The notes below the pieces were generated by a model that saw only the letters and a program-made list of their open reading frames with translations, searched no databases and had not been told where the DNA came from. A stretch of 13,300 nucleotides of DNA from CTSoil-075 sp964292325. GTDB taxonomy: Bacteria > Bacillota > Negativicutes > DSM-13327. The position numbers were made by a program, and so were the translations under genes. Location: positions 1 to 13,300 of the forward strand of contig CAXYVG010000094.1 of the NCBI GenBank assembly GCA_964292325.1, read 5' to 3'. This document shows, piece by piece, positions 1-6,104 of the stretch; within the stretch, counting starts at the first letter, position 1, and every line of letters starts with the position of its first letter.

Positions 1-55
1 TGGGGTATAGGGCTGAGTGGCTTTACGAAGGACGCAAGCGAAGCCCTATACCCCA
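1..55. repeat. Inverted repeat with 14-bp perfect arms (possible palindromic repeat element)
   Basis: The arm TGGGGTATAGGGCT at 1-14 is exactly complementary to 42-55. The interior can add a short GCTT/AAGC pairing (20-23 with 36-39). The segment is richer in G+C than the flanking DNA. It begins at the first base of the window, so the true element may extend further left. There is no T-run after either arm, so it does not look like a normal intrinsic terminator. The core 12-mer recurs at 5538-5549, which suggests a dispersed repeat family. Confidence 0.6.
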
Positions 56-124
56 GCCTCGACAGACTAACAATATATCTATTATTTTCTTAGTGGCCTA
101 TAGTTTTGGGATTCTCTTTTGGAA

Positions 125-165
125 TGTAATAAGTCGTACCATCAACGATGATACGACTTATTACA
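125..165. terminator. Strong hairpin just downstream of nrdG (3'-end hairpin, weak as terminator)
   Basis: Bases 125-138 pair perfectly with 152-165 (14 bp). After one mismatch, CATC (140-143) pairs with GATG (147-150) around an AAC triloop. It starts 13 bp past the nrdG stop in the direction of transcription, which is where a terminator or 3'-stabilising hairpin would sit. On the minus strand the stem is followed by ATTCC and not by a U-run, so efficient intrinsic termination is doubtful. Confidence 0.5.
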
Positions 166-177
166 CTCATTCACAAC

Positions 178-675
178 TCAATCCAATGGATAGAGCACTA
201 CACTTTTTTGTTGTAAACTTTCTCTAACATCTATAATCCGTTGATTGGCTGATCCTTTAAATAACAGTTCATAACTTTTTAAACTCAATTCAAACTTACC
301 ATCAATCAATACATCAATATACTGCAAAAATTCTAGGCAATCAGGCTTAGTTAGTAACTGCTCAAACGTAAATCCAGTATAACACCAAATATTAATATTC
401 TTTGCTTTCAGTTGACGAGCAACATAAGCACAAGCAAATGGCTGCACCATCGGATCTCCCCCTGAAAAAGTCACTCCGGATTGCATCTCAACTTCCAAAA
501 TTTCCTGCACCAATTGATCGGCCTCTTGTTCAAAACCACCTGTGAAATCGTGTGTATCTGGATTATGACAACCATCGCAGTTATGAGGACAACCTTGACA
601 CCAAATCACTGTTCTCAGCCCTCTGCCATCCACGACTGAATCCGTAGTAATTGGTGAAGCCAAACAAATTTTCAT
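178..675 (-). CDS. nrdG: Anaerobic ribonucleotide reductase activating protein NrdG
   Basis: This is a 165-residue radical SAM activase that uses S-adenosylmethionine and a [4Fe-4S] cluster to place the glycyl radical on NrdD, allowing NTP reduction without oxygen. The cluster motif CxxxCxxC is seen at C29, C33 and C36, in the context CPHNCDGCHN. The SAM-binding GGDP motif lies at residues 72-75. The length is normal for the family. The ATG overlaps the nrdD stop codon as ATGA (672-675), so translation is almost certainly coupled to nrdD, and the two genes are transcribed together. No truncation or frameshift is seen. The identification is very secure. Confidence 0.96.
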   Translation of the reverse strand: MKICLASPITTDSVVDGRGLRTVIWCQGCPHNCDGCHNPDTHDFTGGFEQEADQLVQEILEVEMQSGVTFSGGDPMVQPFACAYVARQLKAKNINIWCYTGFTFEQLLTKPDCLEFLQYIDVLIDGKFELSLKSYELLFKGSANQRIIDVRESLQQKSVVLYPLD

Positions 676-3068
676 TTGGCCACAACCCCATGCTTCACTC
701 TATCTTTTTCCTCCGCACGCTTGCCATCATTCCACTTGTCCATCGTTCCCACTAGATAACCTGTAATGCGACGAATCCGTTCAAACCCCATACCTGTTTC
801 CCCTTCTATCCGTCCACATTTGGGACAATTGTCACCAATTACACCTGTGAAACCACAGACTGGATCATGATCAACAGGGTGATTAATCGATCCGTAACCA
901 ATACCACTTTCTTTCATTTTACGAACAACCAGTTCAAAAGCATCTATATTTTTAGCCAAATCACCATCAAGCTCAATATAGGTAATATGACCAGCATTTG
1001 TAAATGCATGATAAGGAGCCTCTATTTCAATTTTTCTAGCAGCAGAAATTTTATAATATACTGGAACATGGAAACTATTTGTATAATACTCTCGATCCGT
1101 TACACCTGGAATACTTCCATATTTCTTGCAATCAATTTTTACAAAACGTCCTGATAACCCTTCTGCTGGTGTAGCAATCAAAGAGAAATTCAGTTGATAC
1201 TTAGCCGCTGCCTCATCCATCCGTTTTCTCATGTGTCCAATGATCCGAATCCCTGCCTTTTGAGCATCCTCTGATTCACCATGATGCTTGCCAAATAGGG
1301 CAGTGAGAGTTTCAGCGAGTCCAATAAACCCAGCCGTTAATGTTCCATGCTTAATTACTTTTTCCAGAGTATCTTCCCATCCTAATTGATCCGAATCAAA
1401 CCAAATTTTTTGTCCCATCAAAAATGGAAAGTTTTTTACTTTTTTGTTTTTCTGAATTTCAAACCGTTCTAACAATTGTTGGATAACAACTTCAATCACT
1501 TCATCAAGTTCTTTATAAAAATCAGCAATTGCTGGTTCTTGTCTTTCACCTAAAGCAATACCATGTTTTATACCAATCCTCGGTAAATCAATGCTGGTAA
1601 ATGAATTATTACCTCTACCAAAAACAATACCATCGGATTCAGGAAAAACAGAACCAATTACCCTCGTCCTACATCCCATCGTAGCAATTTCTGTTTCAGG
1701 ACGACCCGGCTTATAATATTGCAAATTAAATGGTGCATCAATAAAGACAAAGTTTGGAAATAATCTTTTTGCCGAAACACGACAAGATAATTTAAATAAA
1801 TCGTAATTCGGATCATTAGGATTATAATTCAGTCCTTCTTTAACTTTAAAGATACTAATTGGGAAAATAGCAGTTTCGCCATTACCAAGTCCAGCTTCTA
1901 CCGATAGTAAAAACTGTTCCACAACTAAGCGACCTTCGGCGCTGGTATCCGTACCAAAATTAATACTGCTAAAAGGTACTTGTGCTCCCGCCCGAGAATG
2001 CATCGTATTGAGATTATGCAAAAATCCTTCCATAGCCTGATATGTTTTTTTGATTGTTTCTTTCTTAGCAAAACGATAGGTAAAGTTTTGAATCTTCTGT
2101 ATCTGCTCATCCGTTAACAAGATATTTGCTGCCGTTAGCGCCTTCATTAAACGAACAGCCTCATCTGTATGATAGGCCTGATACTCACTCTCACCAATCC
2201 GCGGATAATCAGAATTTCCTTCACTATAACGATTTACCGTTGCAGTAATAATTCCATCAATTACCTCTTCCGGTATTTGGTCAAAATCAATCGTTAAAAT
2301 TTTCTTCATATTTTCTGAATATAATTTAACAAATGTTTTCGCTACACCTGCAGATAAACCATAATCAAAATTAGGAATGGATTGTCCACCATGTTGATCA
2401 TTTTGATTGCTTTGAATAGCAATCGCCGCTAACGCAGCATAACTCATAATATCTTGTGGTTCACGTAAATGTCCATGCCCTGTAGAAAATCCATTTTTAA
2501 ATAATTTTTTAATATCAATTTGACAACATGTCAAAGTACCAATTGCCTCAAAATCCATATCATGAATATGAATACAACCAGATTGATGGGCTTTTGCATG
2601 ATCTGGTTTTAAAATATGATGAATTGCAAACTGTTTGGAACCTGTAACTCCATATTGGAGCATCGTTCCCATCGCAGAGTTCCCATCAACATTTGCATTG
2701 TCGCGTTTCCCATCCACTTGCTCTGCATCTTTAAACGTAATGTCCTTGTAATCCATCATCAAGCGCATATTTCCTTCACGCACTTGAGTACGTTTAGCCC
2801 GATAAGCAATATATTTCTTAGCTACAGCTACTTCATTTGACTGCAATAGTATATCTTCTACAATATCTTGTACTTCCTCTACGGATAAACTATGTACATC
2901 TTTCGCTAGAATACAATCATATACCTTATCGGTTAATTTTTGTAATTTTCCCTCATCTACGATGCCGTCAAAATTTTCTGTGTATGCTTTTTTTATAGCG
3001 GCATAAACTTTTCCAATATCGAGTTGGACTTCGCGACCATCACGCTTAACTACCTGAAAATTTTTCAT
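672..3068 (-). CDS. nrdD: Anaerobic (class III) ribonucleoside-triphosphate reductase NrdD
   Basis: This is the large glycyl-radical subunit that makes deoxyribonucleotides from NTPs in anaerobes. From ATG 3068 it has 798 residues. An N-terminal ATP-cone (KRDGREVQLDIGKV, about residues 8-90) gives allosteric control by ATP/dATP. The catalytic 10-stranded barrel follows, with the conserved HIHDMDF and TCCQIDIK segments and the thiyl-radical cysteine in MGCRTRV (C466). The C-terminal zinc region has C738, C748 and C751. The first pair reads DPVC and not CPVC, which I believe occurs in other Firmicutes. The glycyl radical site RITGYL has G770. A GTG at 3077 is in frame, but the ATG at 3068 is preferred because AGGGTGG sits 4-5 bases upstream of it. 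nrdG follows with an ATGA overlap. Confidence 0.96.
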   Translation of the reverse strand: MKNFQVVKRDGREVQLDIGKVYAAIKKAYTENFDGIVDEGKLQKLTDKVYDCILAKDVHSLSVEEVQDIVEDILLQSNEVAVAKKYIAYRAKRTQVREGNMRLMMDYKDITFKDAEQVDGKRDNANVDGNSAMGTMLQYGVTGSKQFAIHHILKPDHAKAHQSGCIHIHDMDFEAIGTLTCCQIDIKKLFKNGFSTGHGHLREPQDIMSYAALAAIAIQSNQNDQHGGQSIPNFDYGLSAGVAKTFVKLYSENMKKILTIDFDQIPEEVIDGIITATVNRYSEGNSDYPRIGESEYQAYHTDEAVRLMKALTAANILLTDEQIQKIQNFTYRFAKKETIKKTYQAMEGFLHNLNTMHSRAGAQVPFSSINFGTDTSAEGRLVVEQFLLSVEAGLGNGETAIFPISIFKVKEGLNYNPNDPNYDLFKLSCRVSAKRLFPNFVFIDAPFNLQYYKPGRPETEIATMGCRTRVIGSVFPESDGIVFGRGNNSFTSIDLPRIGIKHGIALGERQEPAIADFYKELDEVIEVVIQQLLERFEIQKNKKVKNFPFLMGQKIWFDSDQLGWEDTLEKVIKHGTLTAGFIGLAETLTALFGKHHGESEDAQKAGIRIIGHMRKRMDEAAAKYQLNFSLIATPAEGLSGRFVKIDCKKYGSIPGVTDREYYTNSFHVPVYYKISAARKIEIEAPYHAFTNAGHITYIELDGDLAKNIDAFELVVRKMKESGIGYGSINHPVDHDPVCGFTGVIGDNCPKCGRIEGETGMGFERIRRITGYLVGTMDKWNDGKRAEEKDRVKHGVVAK

Positions 3069-3121
3069 AATTACCACCCTGCATATAAATTTTTATATCA
3101 ATTTTTAAAAAGCATACGTTA

Positions 3122-3154
3122 ATTATTTACGAATAACTATTATTTATAAATAAT
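3122..3154. promoter_or_regulatory. Two tandem TTATT-N4-AATAA dyads at the nrdD start-site region (candidate operator)
   Basis: The dyad TTATT-TACG-AATAA occupies 3123-3136 and TTATT-TATA-AATAA occupies 3140-3153. The second is part of a perfect 16-bp palindrome (3139-3154). Their centres are 17 bp apart. Both lie at or just downstream of the predicted -10 box, where a repressor would block initiation. The sequence does not fit the NrdR box consensus that I know. The 5-4-5 layout resembles the geometry of an FNR-type site but the half-sites differ. The A/T richness of the region weakens the case. Confidence 0.35.
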
Positions 3155-3180
3155 TATATCATATCATTTTTTCTAAACAA
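3153..3180 (-). promoter_or_regulatory. Predicted sigma-A promoter of nrdDG
   Basis: On the minus strand TTGTTT (3175-3180) and TATAAT (3153-3158) are separated by 16 bp. The -10 is a perfect consensus and the -35 matches at four of six positions. Transcription would begin near 3146, giving a leader of roughly 75-80 bases before nrdD. It lies downstream of the terminator at 3227-3272, so nrdDG would be an independent unit. Confidence 0.55.
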
Positions 3181-3226
3181 GACTTGACTATCTGTTTTTT
3201 AGCATTTCTACTTGCTCAGGCAAAGT

Positions 3227-3272
3227 GAAAAGATTAGGCACAATAAACAGCTCACTTGTGCCTAATCTTTTC
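3227..3272. terminator. Bidirectional intrinsic terminator between the flippase gene and nrdDG
   Basis: A perfect 17-bp stem pairs 3227-3243 with 3256-3272 around a 12-base loop. The arm reads GAAAAGATTAGGCACAA. The A-run at the left end and T-run at the right end give a U-tract for transcripts of either strand. It sits 206 bp past the stop of the minus-strand flippase gene and upstream of the nrdD promoter, so it should insulate nrdDG from read-through. Confidence 0.7.
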
Positions 3273-3297
3273 TAGATATAACAACGAACTACCCGTA

Positions 3298-3344
3298 AGA
3301 GAATATCTTGATCACAACCACTATCGTTTGCTAAAATATTCTCT
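3298..3344. repeat. Inverted repeat in the flippase-nrdD intergenic region
   Basis: AGAGAATAT (3298-3306) is complementary to 3336-3344 across a 29-base loop, and pyrimidines follow the right arm. The large loop makes its importance doubtful. Apart from this dyad I see no gene or clear signal between 3273 and 3477. Confidence 0.25.
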
Positions 3345-3477
3345 CTCTTTTCGATTTATTATACCTTCTACTTCTTATGATTGCAAATATGCAAGAGCAT
3401 AGAAAATCTATTATAAACTAAGTAAAAGTATCTATTTGACACGTAAGAACTGTATAGGCAAGGTAGAGTGATTTTCA

Positions 3478-5121
3478 TTATACAGACTTAAATATTCCTA
3501 GTTTCCGTAAGATCGGAATCATACGTGCACCGATAAATGGTATCTGTTTCATATCTCCCTCAACAATACCACCAACCATTAGAAGCACAGCACCATATAC
3601 AATACCACCGAATCCGATTGCAAACATTGTAGCTAATGCATTGTTCGCAAATTCCAGCATCATTAGATCATACGTTATATAAATTACGCCACCCATAGCA
3701 CTTGCCGCTAGCATAGGCTTTACGATACTTTTAATATCCATAAAGAATCCTACATAACGCTTTAAAAAATACATATTCAGTATAGCAGCTACACCCGTAT
3801 CAGCTACAGTAGCCCATGCTGCCCCTTGTATCCCAAAACTTGGCATTGCAGTCAATATCCAGTTTAAAACCACCTTAAATACAATCGCAATGCACATATT
3901 GATAACAGGAATACTAGTATGACTCATGCCTTGTAATACACCTGTCGTTACCTGATGTATACCTAATAAAAAAACCCCTATGGCGATAACGCTCACGCAT
4001 TGACTGGCTTGTGGTGCATTATAAACCAATTGAGAAATAGGTTCGGCGAGCAGCCACAACACAACACAAGCAGGAATGGTTACCAAATTCGAAATACGCA
4101 TAGCAGCGGCTAGTTGCTGATAAATTCGATTCATATTCTTTAGTGAAAAAGATTCCGAAACAGCAGGCACCAAACTAATCGCAAGTGCCGCTGTTAAAAT
4201 GGTTGATAAATTCAGTAGTGGAACGGCCATACCTGTCAAGTAGCCAAATAACTCTGTAGATTGTTCTACTGTATACCCTGCTACCTCAAGTCTCGCTGGA
4301 ACAATAAACAAATCCAGGTTCATTACGATGGGTAGCATAATACTCGCCATTGATACAGGCAAAGCGAGCTTCGCAATTCTTTTAATAATCGCAATAATCG
4401 ATTCCTGCTGACTGATTTGTACTTGCTTTTCCATTTTAGGTTTCATTTCTTTATTGGATTGCCAGTAATAATACAATAATACCAAAAGACCGGCCACTGC
4501 CCCTGGAGCAGCACCAAGACTAGCCCCACCTGCAGCATACTCGAGTCCTCTTGGCAATAACCAACTAGCAAAAACGATCATGGTAATCACTCGAACTACT
4601 TGTTCTACAATTTGCGAAACAGCCGTGGGCGTCATATTTTGGCACCCTTGTAGATATCCTCGGAAAATAGATAAAATCGTAACAAAAAATACAGCTGGTG
4701 CTAATGCTAACAGAGAATAATATGCCCGGGAATCATGAATAAATTGGTATTTAATTAATAAATCAGCACCAAAAAATAATACAATACTAAAAAATAAACC
4801 AGTTAAGGTTAGTGCAATCAAAGAAATATGAAACACACGCTTTGCACCTTTAAAATCCTTCAATGCTAACTTCTCTGCCGTAATAATCGATATGGCTGTT
4901 GGAATGCCCGCTGAAGACACACAAAGTGCAAAAAAATAGATAGGAAAGGCCATCTGATATAACCCAATTCCCTCCCCACTTAATACCCGAGATAAGATGA
5001 TCCAATTTAACAAACCAACCACTTTGACAACTATTCCGCCAATCGTCAAAATTAATGTCCCTTTTAGAAATGAATTACTATGTTTTTCATTTGCTGGGGT
5101 TTGTTCCTCTGATTCCGTCAT
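3478..5121 (-). CDS. SpoVB-like polysaccharide/lipid-linked oligosaccharide flippase (MOP superfamily)
   Basis: From ATG 5121 this is a 547-residue polytopic membrane protein. It begins with a short hydrophilic head and then FLKGTLILTIGGIVVKVVG, the N-terminal pattern of SpoVB/YtgP-type flippases (first helix with an R/K-rich exit, then GIGLYQMAFPIYFF). Hydrophobic segments continue along the whole length, consistent with about 14 transmembrane helices. Members move lipid-linked cell-wall or polysaccharide precursors across the membrane, and SpoVB is needed for spore cortex formation. A TTG start at 5148 is possible but lacks a good ribosome binding site. ATG 5121 has GAAGGAT six bases upstream. 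The gene stands alone, with a terminator downstream. The superfamily call is firm. Assignment to sporulation and not to exopolysaccharide or peptidoglycan export is inference. Confidence 0.8.
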   Translation of the reverse strand: MTESEEQTPANEKHSNSFLKGTLILTIGGIVVKVVGLLNWIILSRVLSGEGIGLYQMAFPIYFFALCVSSAGIPTAISIITAEKLALKDFKGAKRVFHISLIALTLTGLFFSIVLFFGADLLIKYQFIHDSRAYYSLLALAPAVFFVTILSIFRGYLQGCQNMTPTAVSQIVEQVVRVITMIVFASWLLPRGLEYAAGGASLGAAPGAVAGLLVLLYYYWQSNKEMKPKMEKQVQISQQESIIAIIKRIAKLALPVSMASIMLPIVMNLDLFIVPARLEVAGYTVEQSTELFGYLTGMAVPLLNLSTILTAALAISLVPAVSESFSLKNMNRIYQQLAAAMRISNLVTIPACVVLWLLAEPISQLVYNAPQASQCVSVIAIGVFLLGIHQVTTGVLQGMSHTSIPVINMCIAIVFKVVLNWILTAMPSFGIQGAAWATVADTGVAAILNMYFLKRYVGFFMDIKSIVKPMLAASAMGGVIYITYDLMMLEFANNALATMFAIGFGGIVYGAVLLMVGGIVEGDMKQIPFIGARMIPILRKLGIFKSV

Positions 5122-5127
5122 TTTTAT

Positions 5128-5134
5128 ATCCTTC
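5128..5134 (-). promoter_or_regulatory. Ribosome binding site deciding the flippase start
   Basis: GAAGGAT on the minus strand lies six bases before ATG 5121. The upstream in-frame TTG (5146-5148) has only A/T sequence before it, so the ATG is preferred. Confidence 0.65.
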
Positions 5135-5205
5135 ACTCCATAATGCAATGTTTATAATTTCATCGCTATCCCTTATATATTATATAGTAGATAGTCAATC
5201 GTTTC

Positions 5206-5219
5206 TTATTATATAATAA
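5206..5219. promoter_or_regulatory. Perfect 14-bp palindrome TTATT-ATAT-AATAA upstream of the flippase gene
   Basis: The dyad has the same TTATT-N4-AATAA form as the pair in front of nrdD. It lies about 85 bp upstream of the flippase ATG and just upstream of a minus-strand TTGACT (5193-5198) that could be a -35 box, although its best -10 partner (TATAAG, 15-bp spacer, 5172-5177) is poorly spaced. It may be an operator or simply A/T-rich DNA. Confidence 0.3.
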
Positions 5220-5243
5220 ATCGCCAAAATAAACAGCCACTCG

Positions 5244-5498
5244 TTATGAATCTCCGATATACTCAAATCGCCTAACTAGTTTTCCTTCTAGCTGGACCAT
5301 TTCATCAAACATTTTAAATGGACGTACCCACATTCCTCGCTCGCCATATAAAGCTTGATATACAACAAATTCTTCTAATGTTTCACTATGTTTAGCAAAA
5401 GCAACCACTTGATATTCATTCCCCTTAAAGTGTCGATACTTACCTACTTTATGTGAAACGTCCATACTGGGCTGCCGTCGTGTTTCATTCATTTTCAT
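5244..5498 (-). CDS. DUF1653 family protein
   Basis: This is a small soluble protein of 84 residues from ATG 5498. It carries the DUF1653 pattern: GKYRHFKGNEYQVVAFAKHSE, then VVYQALYGERGMWVRPFKMF and a C-terminal RRFEYI. The fold is a small beta-rich domain. The biochemical function of this family is not known to me, so none is assigned. The frame is open back to an ATG at 5534, but the segment before 5498 encodes an A/T-rich, uncharacteristic stretch and overlaps a hairpin. AGAGGA at 5502-5507 is placed for ATG 5498; ATG 5492 is also possible. The gene is flanked by unrelated genes on the same strand. Confidence 0.82.
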   Translation of the reverse strand: MKMNETRRQPSMDVSHKVGKYRHFKGNEYQVVAFAKHSETLEEFVVYQALYGERGMWVRPFKMFDEMVQLEGKLVRRFEYIGDS

Positions 5499-5519
5499 AA
5501 TTCCTCTTTTATTTATATA

Positions 5520-5557
5520 AATAGCAATCGTCATGGATGGGGTATAGGGTTGCTATT
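5520..5557 (-). promoter_or_regulatory. Hairpin in the DUF1653 leader with the TGGGGTATAGGG repeat word in its loop
   Basis: AATAGCAA (5520-5527) pairs perfectly with TTGCTATT (5550-5557). The 22-base loop contains the 12-mer TGGGGTATAGGG (5538-5549), also present at 1-12 and, inverted, at 44-55. The structure ends about 20 bases before the likely start codon, so in a minus-strand transcript it would sit in the 5' leader just ahead of the ribosome binding site. Its function is unknown. Confidence 0.4.
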
Positions 5558-5604
5558 ATCTCTTACATCTATTTCTATTCATAAGACTTTAATTCCTGCC
5601 TGAA

Positions 5605-5964
5605 TCACCGTTTCCACCAAATATAGAGGAGCACGATACTACCCAAGACAACTGTCAATGTTTGATATTCTTTAACCGTTTTAAATGTTGCTAAAATATA
5701 TAATACCCCCACTATAATTGCCAACGATAAAATAGAATACATGATGTTCCACACTTTAGATCGATTACTTGGAACTATCTTTTTAAAAATCATTTTATAC
5801 CAAGGCATAGGGGCGCTTGACTCATTCTTATAATTTCCCAGCATCACCTGATCTATAACAGGCAATGGCTGCGTATCTCCTAAACGCCCTGATAGTTGCC
5901 GGCCACACAGACGACAGTATCTGGCATTAGAAGAAAGTTTATTACCGCAATAATCACAATACAT
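5605..5964 (-). CDS. Zinc-ribbon membrane protein of unknown function
   Basis: This 119-residue protein opens with a double-CxxC zinc ribbon: C3, C6, C17 and C20 (MYCDYCGNKL, then YCRLCGRQL). This is typical of the zinc-ribbon domains found at the N terminus of many Firmicute membrane proteins. A linker of about 50 residues follows, then two hydrophobic segments at about residues 72-91 and 99-115. The tail WWKR suggests the C terminus lies in the cytoplasm. ATG 5964 has CGAGGAT six bases upstream. It does not belong to a family I can name, and the ribbon could bind protein or nucleic acid. It lies between the ABC exporter and the DUF1653 gene with gaps over 100 bp on both sides, so it is probably its own unit. 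Confidence 0.75.
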   Translation of the reverse strand: MYCDYCGNKLSSNARYCRLCGRQLSGRLGDTQPLPVIDQVMLGNYKNESSAPMPWYKMIFKKIVPSNRSKVWNIMYSILSLAIIVGVLYILATFKTVKEYQTLTVVLGSIVLLYIWWKR

Positions 5965-6004
5965 AGCTATCCTCGCACTGTACTTTTTTTATAGTTTTCC
6001 CATT

Positions 6005-6030
6005 TAATACAAATTAAATCATTTGTATTA
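6005..6030. promoter_or_regulatory. Perfect 10-bp dyad upstream of the zinc-ribbon gene (candidate operator)
   Basis: TAATACAAAT (6005-6014) is complementary to ATTTGTATTA (6021-6030) with a 6-base centre. It lies 41-66 bp upstream of the zinc-ribbon ATG, where the promoter should be. On the minus strand, TATAAT overlaps its upstream edge and TTGTTT lies further upstream, but no pair has ideal spacing. No T-run follows, so it is not a good terminator for the ABC gene upstream. Confidence 0.4.
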
Positions 6031-6104
6031 TATAACAAACAAGTGTATTTCTCCATTGCTACTTCTGTAAATAAATCAATTGAATGAAAGAAATTTTGGC
6101 AGAC

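Noticed and set aside
1..55. tRNA or other standard RNA gene at the left edge.
   Set aside because: The stem-loop has no cloverleaf arms or conserved T-loop sequence; it is a simple inverted repeat.
672..900. NrdD seems to lack one of the four zinc-ligand cysteines (DPVC in place of CxxC).
   Set aside because: From memory the same DPVCG form occurs in NrdD of other anaerobic Firmicutes, and the rest of the domain is intact, so I do not treat it as a defect.
867..1154. Open frame of 95 codons on the plus strand inside nrdD.
   Set aside because: It is antisense to a well-conserved gene and the translation shows no recognisable domain or ribosome binding site.
5499..5534. Longer DUF1653 reading frame from ATG 5534.
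   Set aside because: The extra residues are not family-like, overlap a hairpin, and the ribosome binding site AGAGGA belongs to ATG 5498.
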